Assembly (NCBI GenBank): GCA_035553855.1
Contig: DATMJO010000082.1
Coordinates: 37,217-101,216 of the forward strand
From: JBBDYQ01 sp035553855
GTDB taxonomy: Bacteria > Actinomycetota > Thermoleophilia > Solirubrobacterales > Thermoleophilaceae
Direction of reading: 5' to 3'
DNA: 64,000 nucleotides
This document shows, piece after piece, positions 55,527-63,692 of the stretch. The notes beneath the pieces were generated by a model. It was not told where the DNA came from and did not search any database. It saw only the letters and a program-made list of their open reading frames with translations. Both the position numbers and the translations under genes were made by a program. Position 1 is the stretch's first letter. Every line of letters starts with the position of its first letter.

Positions 55527-57104
55527 TCAGGCGGCGGCCAGCGTCGCCGCGCGGTCCACGAACTCGCGTCCGGTGGCGTCCTCCAGGTGCTCGGCCGCGT
55601 CGAGCACCCGCGCATCCGCGCCCCAGGGCGCCTGGATCATCAGCCCGATCGGCAGGCCGCCGGAGTGCAGGCCCACCGGGACCGAGACGCCCGGTATGCC
55701 GGTGAGGTTGCCGAAGCCGGCCTGGCGGACGTTCGCGCTGTCGGCCGGGACGATGCCCGACGGCAGCTCCACGGTCGGGTTGTCGAGCCGCGGCGCGGGC
55801 GCCGGGACGGTGGGCCAGACGAGCACGTCGACCCGGCCGAACGCCTCCGCGACGGAGCGCCGCAGCGCGCTGCGGACCCTGTCGGCACGAACGAGCAGGT
55901 GGGCCGGCAGCAGCAACTCGAACTTCACGAGCGCCCGCATCACCGGGTCCGCGTCGGCGATGTCCTCGGGCTCGAGCGAGGGCATGCCCTCGAGCGTGAG
56001 GCGCAGCACCGTGGCCGCCTGGGCGTGGGCGGCGTGGTCGATCTCGATCTCCGTGGTCTCCCAGCCCGCGGCGGCGATCGCGTCGCGGCAGGCGGCCTCG
56101 ACCTCGGGATCGAGGTCCTCCCAGAACGGGCTGCGCACGAGGCCCGCGCGCAGGCCCGCGCCGTCGCCCGCCGGGAGGGGCATCCCCGTGAGGACCTCGC
56201 CGAGCAGGCGCGTGTCGGCGGCGTCGCGGCACATGGGGCCGGCGCAGTCCATCGAGAGGTAGCCGTGCACGTTGCCGTCGGTCGGGACGCTCCCGAAGGT
56301 GGGCTTGATGCCGGTGATGCCGCAGTAGGCGGCGGGGAGGCGGATGGAGCCGCCGCCGTCGGCGCCCGCCGCCCCGGCGACGAGGCGCGCGCCGACGGCC
56401 GCGGCCGAGCCGCCGGACGAGCCGCCGCCGCAGTGCTCCGGGTTCCAGGGATTGCCGCACGGCCCGTGGGCGGAGAGGTGGCCGGTCGAGCCGCCGCCCC
56501 AGAAGTGCATGTTCGTGACGCAGGCGATGACCGCCCCGGCTTCACGCAGGCGGCGGTGGACGCCGGAGTCGCCGGCGGGGAGCGCTTCGCGCGCGGTGCC
56601 GTCCATCGGCGCCCGCCAGGGGAGAGCGAACTGGTCCTTGACTCCGACCGGGACGCCGTGGAGGGGCCCCCGGGGCGCCTCGGCCAGCATCCGCTCGGAC
56701 TCGTCGGGGAAGGTGTCGACCACGGAGTTGATCGGGCCGTCCCGCTCGGCGATCCGCTCGAGCGTCGCGGCGAGCAGCTCGGCCGGGTCCAGGTCGCCGG
56801 AGGCGACGAGCGCGGCCTGCTCGCGCAGGCCGAGGTCCTGGGGGTGCGCGTCCGCGCCGCCCTGGAGCGGGGCGCGCTCCTGCGAGGGCCGGGCGAGCGG
56901 CTCGGGGAGCGTCGATCCCTCGGGCGGGCGCGAGGGGTCGAGCGCCGTCTCCTCCCACACGTGGACCAGGTCGGCATCCCCCAGCGCGCGCAGGGCGGGG
57001 CCGTAGATCGCGTCCGCCGCGCGCATCACGGCGAGGTCGATCTCGTCGACCTCGACGCCTGCGAGCTCGAGGCCGGAGCGGACGTGACGCTCGAATGCGT
57101 CCAT
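55527..57104 (-). CDS. Amidase (amidase signature family)
   Basis: 525 residues from ATG 57104. Catalytic triad: Lys in VPVGVKDQFALP, Ser in CGGGSSGGSAAAVGA, nucleophile Ser in GADGGGSIRLPAAYCG. An extra N-terminal region of about 90 residues (AGVEVDEIDLAVMRAADAIY) precedes the typical start. Hydrolyses an amide; substrate unknown. Convergent with infA (3-base gap), divergent from the next secreted protein. Confidence 0.92.
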   Translation of the reverse strand: MDAFERHVRSGLELAGVEVDEIDLAVMRAADAIYGPALRALGDADLVHVWEETALDPSRPPEGSTLPEPLARPSQERAPLQGGADAHPQDLGLREQAALVASGDLDPAELLAATLERIAERDGPINSVVDTFPDESERMLAEAPRGPLHGVPVGVKDQFALPWRAPMDGTAREALPAGDSGVHRRLREAGAVIACVTNMHFWGGGSTGHLSAHGPCGNPWNPEHCGGGSSGGSAAAVGARLVAGAAGADGGGSIRLPAAYCGITGIKPTFGSVPTDGNVHGYLSMDCAGPMCRDAADTRLLGEVLTGMPLPAGDGAGLRAGLVRSPFWEDLDPEVEAACRDAIAAAGWETTEIEIDHAAHAQAATVLRLTLEGMPSLEPEDIADADPVMRALVKFELLLPAHLLVRADRVRSALRRSVAEAFGRVDVLVWPTVPAPAPRLDNPTVELPSGIVPADSANVRQAGFGNLTGIPGVSVPVGLHSGGLPIGLMIQAPWGADARVLDAAEHLEDATGREFVDRAATLAAA

Positions 57105-57194
57105 GCGGCCCCGTACCCTATCCGCATCAACCACGCCGGACCCGTGTTCCAGATTCGATTCCCGCACACGACGTGCGCGGGGTCGCGTATCCCC

Positions 57195-57887
57195 GTGAAG
57201 CCCGTCCTGCTGACACTCATGCTGCTGGCGCTCGCCGCCGTCGCCCCCGCCGCCGAGGCGCGGGTGATCGAGCTCGGCGCCACCGCGAGCCCGCCCCCCG
57301 CGAGCTGCCCCGACGACTGCCAGGCCGTGGGCCGCGTCACCGGCTACCAGCTGCGCGCCGAGAACGAGCGCAACCCGTTCCAGGTCACGCGCCGCGGCAA
57401 GATCGTCGCCTTCAGCATCACGCTCGGAGAGCCGCGGCGTGACCAGATCGAGTTCTTCGACGACCTGTTCGGTGGGACCGCGAAGGTGCGCCTGTCGATT
57501 CTCCGGCCCGGCACGAAGAAGCGGCATCGCCTCACCGGCCAGAGCGAGATCTTCGAGGTGAAGGACTACTTCGGCTCGACGCCCACGTTCGCTCTCTCGC
57601 GGCCACTCACCGTCCGTAAGGGCTACATCGTGGCGATCACCGCCGTGACCTGGGTCCCGACCTTCGCCGTGAGCCTGGCCGAGAACCAGGTGTGGCGCTC
57701 GTCACGGGACGCGGACAAGTGCGACGACGTCCGCCAGAACGCCGCGCAGCAGACGCGCGGGAGCCTCCGCACCTACGGCTGCATCTATCGCACCGCGCGG
57801 CTCATGTATACGGCCACGTTCGTCCCGGATCCCCGCCGCACCACGCCAGCGCCTGAGCGCTCCTCGCGCGCCGAGCGTCGCCGCTGA
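57195..57887 (+). CDS. Secreted hypothetical protein
   Basis: 230 residues from GTG 57195. Signal peptide LLTLMLLALAAVAPAAEA. Mature part: paired cysteines (ASCPDDCQAVG, DADKCDD, TYGCIYR) and beta strands (GKIVAFSITLG, GYIVAITAVTWVP). The pattern recurs in Solirubrobacterales secreted proteins of unknown role. Arg-rich tail. Confidence 0.75.
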   Translation: MKPVLLTLMLLALAAVAPAAEARVIELGATASPPPASCPDDCQAVGRVTGYQLRAENERNPFQVTRRGKIVAFSITLGEPRRDQIEFFDDLFGGTAKVRLSILRPGTKKRHRLTGQSEIFEVKDYFGSTPTFALSRPLTVRKGYIVAITAVTWVPTFAVSLAENQVWRSSRDADKCDDVRQNAAQQTRGSLRTYGCIYRTARLMYTATFVPDPRRTTPAPERSSRAERRR

Positions 57888-57919
57888 GCGTCAGGTCGCC
57901 GGCGGCTCGCTTGAGCCGA

Positions 57920-57950
57920 TTGGCACGAGTCCCTGCCACGGCGGTACGAT
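57920..57950 (+). promoter_or_regulatory. Promoter with -10 six bases before the start
   Basis: TTGGCA (57920-57925), 19-base spacer, TACGAT (57945-57950), then only six bases to GTG 57957. The message would start at or next to the start codon, i.e. leaderless. Confidence 0.45.
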
Positions 57951-57956
57951 GCCCCC

Positions 57957-58307
57957 GTGTCCACCGAGGGATGGGTGTTCATGGTCGGCTTCCGGATCTT
58001 CGACGTCGGCCTGCTCGTGTTGTGGCTGGTCTGGTTCTTCCGCCTCCGCGACGACGGTGACGACCGGCCTGACGACGGCGGGCCCGGCGGTGGAGGCCCG
58101 GGCAAGGATCCTGGTGGGGACAGCGGCGGAGGCGGTGGCCTGGGGCTGCCGCTCGGGCGCTTCGGCCCCGGCGCGCGGCACCGTGACGGCCACGGGCCGC
58201 ATCCGTTCCGGCCGGCACCGCGCCGAGGGGGCTCTCCTCCGATCAGGCGCCCGCTGCCCGCTCGGGTGAGGCGCCCGTCGGGCCCCGTGCCCGTGCGGCG
58301 CGCCTGA
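57957..58307 (+). CDS. Single-helix membrane protein with Gly/Arg/Pro tail
   Basis: 116 residues from GTG 57957. N-terminal membrane helix (VGFRIFDVGLLVLWLVWFF), then an Asp-rich hinge (RLRDDGDDRPDD) and a Gly-, His-, Arg- and Pro-rich disordered cytoplasmic tail. No enzymatic motif. Similar small proteins are common in actinobacteria without known function. Confidence 0.72.
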   Translation: MSTEGWVFMVGFRIFDVGLLVLWLVWFFRLRDDGDDRPDDGGPGGGGPGKDPGGDSGGGGGLGLPLGRFGPGARHRDGHGPHPFRPAPRRGGSPPIRRPLPARVRRPSGPVPVRRA

Positions 58308-58310
58308 TCC

Positions 58311-58685
58311 TCAGCAGGTACCGGGGTTCTCGGAGCAGAACTCCTCGAACCGCTCGGCGGGGCTTCCCGCCGGAGGGGGCGTGTCGTTGTCGGGCGTGTC
58401 CTGCGGGGCCGCCTGGCCGCCGGACGGCGCGCCTCCGCCGCCGGACGGGGCCTCGGCGCCGCCGTCGGCGGGCGGGGTGACCGTCCCGCCCGCGCCGCCG
58501 TCGGTGGAGGTGCCGGTCTCGGTGGTGTCCGTGCTCGGTAGGTCGTCGAGCGTGGGGGTGTTCTCGCCGGGGACCGTCAGCTCGGGCAGCGGCGGAACCG
58601 TCTGCGAGGCCTCCTCGTCGTCGCCCCCGCAGCCGGTCGCGACCAGGGCGAACAGGGAGAGGACGAGTGCGACGCGCTCCCGCAT
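58311..58685 (-). CDS. Putative lipoprotein with low-complexity body
   Basis: 124 residues from ATG 58685. Lipobox LFALVATGCGG, then a Thr/Pro/Gly/Asp-rich disordered body and a short C-terminal motif AERFEEFCSENPGTC with two cysteines. Probably anchored outside the membrane. No function evident. Confidence 0.7.
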   Translation of the reverse strand: MRERVALVLSLFALVATGCGGDDEEASQTVPPLPELTVPGENTPTLDDLPSTDTTETGTSTDGGAGGTVTPPADGGAEAPSGGGGAPSGGQAAPQDTPDNDTPPPAGSPAERFEEFCSENPGTC

Positions 58686-58690
58686 CGTGT

Positions 58691-58960
58691 CTACTCCTCG
58701 ATCGCGGGAAGACGGCGGCCGCAGTGCAGACAGTCGTTCACGTCCTTGGGAACGAGCTGCTCGAGCGAGCAGCCGCAGAGGCGCAGGTTCTCGACGGCCC
58801 AGGGAAGCTCGCTGGGGGTCGGGGCCAGCGGCAGGATCTTCCCGACGACCTCGAACTCCTCGCCGGTCTCCTTGTCCACGTAGACCTTGCCCGGCTCGGC
58901 CTCGCGGATGACCTCGCGATCGGACCGGGCACGCAGGCGATATTTCTGGCGCTCTGCCAC
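58691..58960 (-). CDS. Small zinc-ribbon-like protein
   Basis: 89 residues from GTG 58960. Basic N terminus (VAERQKYRLRARSDREVIRE), a beta segment (KVYVDKETGEEFEVVGKILP), then LCGCSLEQLVPKDVNDCLHCG: two cysteine pairs that may bind zinc. Five bases upstream of the lipoprotein gene on the same strand. Function unknown. Confidence 0.65.
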   Translation of the reverse strand: MAERQKYRLRARSDREVIREAEPGKVYVDKETGEEFEVVGKILPLAPTPSELPWAVENLRLCGCSLEQLVPKDVNDCLHCGRRLPAIEE

Positions 58961-59003
58961 GAGCGCGGAAGAATAACGGGGCCCGCCGCCATACTCCCCC
59001 GCC

Positions 59004-60584
59004 GTGCGCGTCCTCATCTTCCACGGCTACCTCCTGCGGGGCACCGGGAGCAACATCTACACGGCGAGCCTGGCGCGGACGCTCGTGGCGATGGGGCACG
59101 AGGTGCACCTGCTCTGCCAGGACCGCGCGGCGGCGGACGTGCCGTTCGTGGACGCGCTGGGGGAGTGGGTGGACGGCGGGCTGTCGGTGCGGGTCCTGCG
59201 GGAGCCGGTGCGCTGCACGGCCTACCTGCCCGACATCGGGCGCCTGCTCCCCGTGTACGTCGCAGACGACTACGAGGGCTTCGACGCGCGGCCGCTTCCC
59301 GAGATGACCGACGCCGAGATCGCCCGCTACGTGGACGCGAACGCGGCGGCGGTGGCCGACGTCGCCGCGGCGGCGTCTCCCGAGGTGGCGCTCGCGAACC
59401 ACCTGGTGATGGGGCCGCTCGCGGTCGCGCGCGGCCTGGCCGGTGCCGTCCCCTACGCGGTGAAGATCCACGGCAGCGCCCTCGAGTACACCGTGCGCCC
59501 GCACCGCAAGCGCTTCCTCCCGTACGCCGAGGAGGGCCTGGCCGGGGCCGGCGGCGTCCTCGTCGGCTCCCGCCACACCGCCGAGAGCCTGTGGGAGGTG
59601 ATGGCCGACGAGCGGCTGCCCGCGCGGACCCGCCTCGGGCCCCCTGGCGTCGACGTGCACGCCTTCCGCCGCCTCGCCCCGGAGGAGGCGAGGGACCGGC
59701 TGCGGGCGCTCGCCGAGCGCCTGGACGGCGCCGCCGCGGCGGACTGGGGAGGGGAGGCCGGCGCGGCGGCCGCGCTCCGGGCGATCGAGCCCGGCCGCGA
59801 CCGCGTCGTCAGCTACGTCGGGAAGCTGATCGTCTCGAAGGGGGTCGACCTGCTGCTGGCCGCATGGCCGCTCGTCTGCGCCGAGATCCCGGGGGCGCGC
59901 CTCTGCGTCGTGGGCTTCGGCACCTACCGCGAGGGGCTCGGCGCGCTTCGCGACGCCCTCGCCCGCGGAGACCTCGATGCCGCGCGCGAGATCGCGCGCC
60001 GGGGCCGCGAGCTGGAGGGCGGGCCCCCCGGCGAGCTGGCCCATCTCGCGTCCTTCCTGGACGGCCTCGAGGGCAAGCGCCGCGAGCGTTACCTGCGGGC
60101 CGCGCCGGCCGCGCTCGAGCGCGTCGACTTCACGGGGCGCCTGGAGCACGGCGACCTGCCCGATCTGCTTCCGGCCTGCGAGGCCCAGGTGGTCCCGAGC
60201 ACCTTCCCGGAGGCGTTCGGGATGGTCGCCGCCGAGGCTGCCTGCTGCGGCGCGCTGCCGGTGTCCGCGTCCCACTCCGGGCTCGCGGAGGTGACGGCGA
60301 CGCTCGCCCCGGCGCTTCCCGCGGCCCTGCGGCCGCTCCTGTCGTTCGACCTCGGGCCGGGCGCCGTCGAGGACCTCGCGGCGCGGCTCTGCGCCTGGCT
60401 CTCGCTTCCCGAGGGCGAGCGCGCCGCCGCGTCGGCCGCGCTCGCCGAGGCGGGCGGAGAGCGCTTCGGCTGGGAGCGCGTGGCCGATGGCGTGATCGCC
60501 GCCGCCCAGGGCCGCCTCGACGGCCTCCCGCCCGTGCCGCCCGCGCCATCCGGCACCGCGCCTTCCGCGGGGGCGAGTGGATAG
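59004..60584 (+). CDS. Large family 4 glycosyltransferase
   Basis: 526 residues from GTG 59004. N domain: VLIFHGYLLRGTGSNIYTAS, VALANHLVMGPLAVARGLAG, VKIHGSALEYTVRPH. C domain: VSYVGKLIVSKGVDLLLAAW and STFPEAFGMVAAEAACCGAL (EX7E). It is about 120 residues longer than usual through inserts near residues 230-260 and 310-350. CATACT lies 8 bases before GTG. Confidence 0.9.
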   Translation: MRVLIFHGYLLRGTGSNIYTASLARTLVAMGHEVHLLCQDRAAADVPFVDALGEWVDGGLSVRVLREPVRCTAYLPDIGRLLPVYVADDYEGFDARPLPEMTDAEIARYVDANAAAVADVAAAASPEVALANHLVMGPLAVARGLAGAVPYAVKIHGSALEYTVRPHRKRFLPYAEEGLAGAGGVLVGSRHTAESLWEVMADERLPARTRLGPPGVDVHAFRRLAPEEARDRLRALAERLDGAAAADWGGEAGAAAALRAIEPGRDRVVSYVGKLIVSKGVDLLLAAWPLVCAEIPGARLCVVGFGTYREGLGALRDALARGDLDAAREIARRGRELEGGPPGELAHLASFLDGLEGKRRERYLRAAPAALERVDFTGRLEHGDLPDLLPACEAQVVPSTFPEAFGMVAAEAACCGALPVSASHSGLAEVTATLAPALPAALRPLLSFDLGPGAVEDLAARLCAWLSLPEGERAAASAALAEAGGERFGWERVADGVIAAAQGRLDGLPPVPPAPSGTAPSAGASG

Positions 60585-61341
60585 TCTTCCGGGCGCTTTG
60601 GGGGCCCTCCGCCACACACGCAAGCTCGCGGCGCTCGCGCTGGCCGCCACGGCCGTCGCCGCGACCGGCTGCGGCCGGGAGGATCCGGTGGATCTCGCCA
60701 ACGGCAAGGAGCTGTTCATCGGCGAGGGCACCTGCGGGAGCTGCCACAAGCTCGCCCGCGCGGGCACGAAGGGCACCCAGGGGCCCGACCTCGACGTGGC
60801 CTTCGGCCCGTCCCGGGCCGCGGGGATGAACGCCGAGACGGTGGAGGGCGTCGTGTTCCGCCAGATCGCCCACCCGATCCGCAAAAGCATCATGCCCGCC
60901 GACCTCGTCACCGGCGACGACGCGCGCGACGTGGCCGCCTACGTCGCGAAGGTCGCGGGCATCCCCGGCGAGGACACCGGCGAGCTCGCCTCGATCGGGG
61001 CATCGGCCGAGGCCAAGCCCGTGGAGGCCACGGGCCCGAGCCTCACCCTTCCCGCCGACCCGAGCGGAGCGCTCGCCTTCGTCGCGCCGGACCCGGATGC
61101 CAACCCGGGGACGGTCACGCAGATCGTCGCGAGCCCGGGACGGCTCGAGATCGTCATGCCGAACGAGTCGCCGATCCAACACAACGTGGCCGTCGAGGAG
61201 CTGAACGCGATCGGCGAGGTCGTGGGCACCGGCGGCACCTCGCAGGTCGAGGTCGACCTCGAGCCCGGCACCTACCGCTTCCTGTGCACCGTCCCCGGCC
61301 ACGCCGAGGGCGGCATGGCCGGCGAGCTCACGGTCGAGTAG
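60577..61341 (+). CDS. Lipoprotein fusing cytochrome c and plastocyanin-like cupredoxin
   Basis: 254 residues from GTG 60577. Lipobox AATGC (C32); class I cytochrome c domain (about 40-130) with C53-G-S-C56-H57 and distal Met in SIMPADLV; linker; C-terminal cupredoxin (about 165-254) with type-1 copper ligands His (IQHNVAVEE) and FLCTVPGHAEGGM (Cys, His, Met). One chain carries heme and copper, so it can pass electrons internally. Near the aa3-type oxidase genes; probably its donor or acceptor of electrons from bc1. Confidence 0.85.
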   Translation: MDSLPGALGALRHTRKLAALALAATAVAATGCGREDPVDLANGKELFIGEGTCGSCHKLARAGTKGTQGPDLDVAFGPSRAAGMNAETVEGVVFRQIAHPIRKSIMPADLVTGDDARDVAAYVAKVAGIPGEDTGELASIGASAEAKPVEATGPSLTLPADPSGALAFVAPDPDANPGTVTQIVASPGRLEIVMPNESPIQHNVAVEELNAIGEVVGTGGTSQVEVDLEPGTYRFLCTVPGHAEGGMAGELTVE

Positions 61342-62116
61342 AGCCGGCCGCCACGATCGCCGCCAGCGGCTCCGCGAGCGCGGGGCCTGCGGCCAGGAGC
61401 CCTGCGGGCTCCCCCTCGAGCGGGAACGTGATTCCCCCGGCCTCCTCGACCAGCAGCCGTCCCGCGGCCCAGTCCCAGGGCTGAAGGCCGCGCTCGTAGT
61501 AGCCATCGAGCCGCCCGCACGCCACCCACGCGAGGTCGAGGGCCGCGGAGCCCGCCCTGCGGATGTCGCGCACGCGGGGGAGGATCGAGGCGAGCGCCTG
61601 CGCCTGGGACGCCCGCCGCTCCGCCGCATAGCCGAAGCCGGTCGCGACGAGCGCAAGCTCCGGCCGCTCGCAGGAGCTGACCCGGACCGGTGCGCCGTTG
61701 AGGTCCGCGCCGCGTCCGCGCAGCGCGCGGAAGGTCTCCGCGCGCGCCGGGTCGTGGACGACGCCGAGTGCGGCTCCCTCCGCGTCCTCGAGCGCGATGC
61801 TGACGCACCAGGCGGCGTGGCCGTAGAGGTAGTTCACCGTCCCGTCGAGCGGGTCCACCACCCAGCGGCGCCCGGCCTCCGCGTCGGCGGAGGCGCCCTC
61901 CTCGGCCAGGAGGCCGTCGCCGGGGCGCTCCGCCACCAGCATCTCCTCGATCAGCCGCTCCGCCTCGCGGTCGGCCTCGGAGACGGGGTCGGTCTCGGTG
62001 GACTTGTGGTCCACGCCCACCGCGGGCGCCCGGAAGCGCCTCATCAGGGCCGCCCCAGCCGCCCGCGCGGCGCGCTCGGCGAGGTCCAGGTCCTGCTCGA
62101 GGGAGAAGCCGCTCAG
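61328..62116 (-). CDS. Inositol monophosphatase family protein
   Basis: 262 residues if it starts at CTG 62116, which overlaps the previous stop (CTGA) and gives MSGFSLEQDLDLAERAARAA. No ATG/GTG/TTG start is near. Motifs: HKSTETDPVSEADREAERLI, VVDPLDGTVNYLYGHAAWCV (Mg site) and QPWDWAAGRLLVEEAGG. Substrate may be inositol phosphate, histidinol phosphate or fructose bisphosphate. Confidence 0.88.
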   Translation of the reverse strand: MSGFSLEQDLDLAERAARAAGAALMRRFRAPAVGVDHKSTETDPVSEADREAERLIEEMLVAERPGDGLLAEEGASADAEAGRRWVVDPLDGTVNYLYGHAAWCVSIALEDAEGAALGVVHDPARAETFRALRGRGADLNGAPVRVSSCERPELALVATGFGYAAERRASQAQALASILPRVRDIRRAGSAALDLAWVACGRLDGYYERGLQPWDWAAGRLLVEEAGGITFPLEGEPAGLLAAGPALAEPLAAIVAAGSTRP

Positions 62117-62223
62117 AAGATCGCGCGCAGGAGGAGGACCACGACGATGACCACGACGGCGACCGCGCCCACCCAGAGGAGGAAGCGGAAGGCCTCCTGC
62201 TCGGACCGCAGCGGGTTGATCAT
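62113..62223 (-). CDS. 36-residue membrane peptide in the oxidase cluster
   Basis: ATG 62223 to TGA 62113: MINPLRSEQEAFRFLLWVGA then VAVVVIVVVLLLRAIF. One strong membrane helix with a polar N terminus. It lies 9 bases after ctaE and overlaps the phosphatase start. Its place suggests a tiny accessory subunit of the cytochrome oxidase, but I know no named match. Confidence 0.65.
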   Translation of the reverse strand: MINPLRSEQEAFRFLLWVGAVAVVVIVVVLLLRAIF

Positions 62224-62232
62224 CGAGCCGCG

Positions 62233-62859
62233 CTAGATGATGTAGATCGTCGTGTACACGACGATCCACATGACGTCGACGAAGTGCCAGTAGATGCCCG
62301 GCACCTCGACCCCGCGGTGTTCCTTGGCGGAGAAGTGGCCGCGGAACGCGCGGACCGTGGTCATCGCGAGCAGCGTGAGCCCGACGAAGACGTGGGCGCC
62401 GTGTAGGCCGGTGAGGCCGTAGAAGATCGAACCCTGGGCGTGGTCGGCGGGGGAGAAGCCGATGTGCACGTACTCGTTGATCTGGATCACGAGGAACGTG
62501 AGCCCGAGCAGGGAGGTGGTGAGCATGCCGGCCCGCAGGGCGAAGCGGTTCTCGTGGCGCGCGCCCTCGAGCGCCCAGTGCATCGTGAAGCTGGACGAGA
62601 TCAGGATGGCGGTGTTCACGCCGGCGACCGCGACCGGGAGGTGGTCCCCGTCGGCGGGCCAGGGGGCGTCGCCCACGACCCGGATGAAGAAGTAGGCCGT
62701 GAAGAACGCTCCGAAGAGCATGATCTCGGAGATGATGAAGAGCAGCATCCCGAGCGTCTGGGGATCGACCCGCGAGGACTGGTTGGCCGTCGGCGGGCCG
62801 TGATGCTCGTCGTGACCGTGGCCGGGGACGCCGTGGACAGCTGTGGCCGCGGACTCCAT
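62233..62859 (-). CDS. ctaE: Cytochrome c oxidase subunit III
   Basis: 208 residues from ATG 62859. The N terminus is His-rich (HGVPGHGHDEHHG). Five hydrophobic helices with SEIMLFGAFFTAYFFIRV, LEGARHENRF and the conserved C terminus YWHFVDVMWIVVYTTIYII. Heme-copper oxidase subunit III without the first two helices, as in actinobacteria. TGATG overlap with the upstream stress-protein gene. Confidence 0.95.
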   Translation of the reverse strand: MESAATAVHGVPGHGHDEHHGPPTANQSSRVDPQTLGMLLFIISEIMLFGAFFTAYFFIRVVGDAPWPADGDHLPVAVAGVNTAILISSSFTMHWALEGARHENRFALRAGMLTTSLLGLTFLVIQINEYVHIGFSPADHAQGSIFYGLTGLHGAHVFVGLTLLAMTTVRAFRGHFSAKEHRGVEVPGIYWHFVDVMWIVVYTTIYII

Positions 62860-63692
62860 CAGACCCCCACGTCCTCCATCTGGGCGTTGCCCGCGGCCTC
62901 GCTGACCACGACGTGCTCGACGGTCTTCGAGGTGGTGGCGCGGGTGCGCTCGATGAGGTCGTTGCGCAGCCAGCCGGAGCGGGTGGCCGGGAAGGTCGAG
63001 ATCACGATCTCGTCGACCGCGTAGAACTGCAACGTGTTCTGGATCGCGGTGAACGGGTCGGGGTGTCCGACCTGGCCGACCGCCTCGAGCCCCTCCTGGC
63101 GCATCAGCTCGAGCATGTGGGCGAGCCGCTCGGGGGCGCTGTCGTCGCTGCCGGGGATGATCAGGACGAAGGCGTGGGGCTTCTCCTGCGCCTTGCCGCG
63201 GAGGAGGCCCATCAGCGGGGCTCCTCCGAGCGTGTGGTTGGCGACCACGAGGGTCCGGGTGACCCCCTGCCGCTCGGCGTCGAGGTCCACCACGACGTGC
63301 TCGACGGGGATCTCGGAGACCTCCTCGACGCGCTCGATCAGGTCCCGGCGCATCCAGCCGGAGCGGGTCTCCGGGTGGGTGGAGATGATGATCTCGTCGT
63401 AGCTCGCGCTGTTCAGCGCGTCGGTGATCGCCGAGTACGGGTCCGGGTCCATGATCTCGCCGCTCGCCTCGATGCCGACCTCGGCGAGCTGCGCGATCGT
63501 GGTCCGCAGGCGGTTCTCCGCGGCGTGGCGGACGGACTCGTCGTACACGACGTAGCCGTGTTTCGGCGAGTTCTGCGGGCAGATCACGTGGACCTTGACC
63601 TCGCCGCTGTCGGCGCGGCCCTTCACGGCCTCGATCAGCGGCCGCCCGCCGACGGTCTCGTTCGCGACCACGAGGATTCGCCGGGCGCTCAC
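62859..63692 (-). CDS. Tandem universal-stress-protein-like (UspA) protein
   Basis: 277 residues from GTG 63692. Two homologous halves of about 135 residues: RILVVANETVGGRPL / RTLVVANHTLGGAPL, DPYSAITDAL / DPFTAIQNTL, and IIISTHPETRSGWMRRDLIE / IVISTFPATRSGWLRNDLIE. Fits a USP-like alpha/beta fold; the ATP motif G-x2-G-x9-GS is not evident. It sits between ctaD and ctaE with four-base overlaps on both sides, an unusual location. Confidence 0.85.
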   Translation of the reverse strand: MSARRILVVANETVGGRPLIEAVKGRADSGEVKVHVICPQNSPKHGYVVYDESVRHAAENRLRTTIAQLAEVGIEASGEIMDPDPYSAITDALNSASYDEIIISTHPETRSGWMRRDLIERVEEVSEIPVEHVVVDLDAERQGVTRTLVVANHTLGGAPLMGLLRGKAQEKPHAFVLIIPGSDDSAPERLAHMLELMRQEGLEAVGQVGHPDPFTAIQNTLQFYAVDEIVISTFPATRSGWLRNDLIERTRATTSKTVEHVVVSEAAGNAQMEDVGV

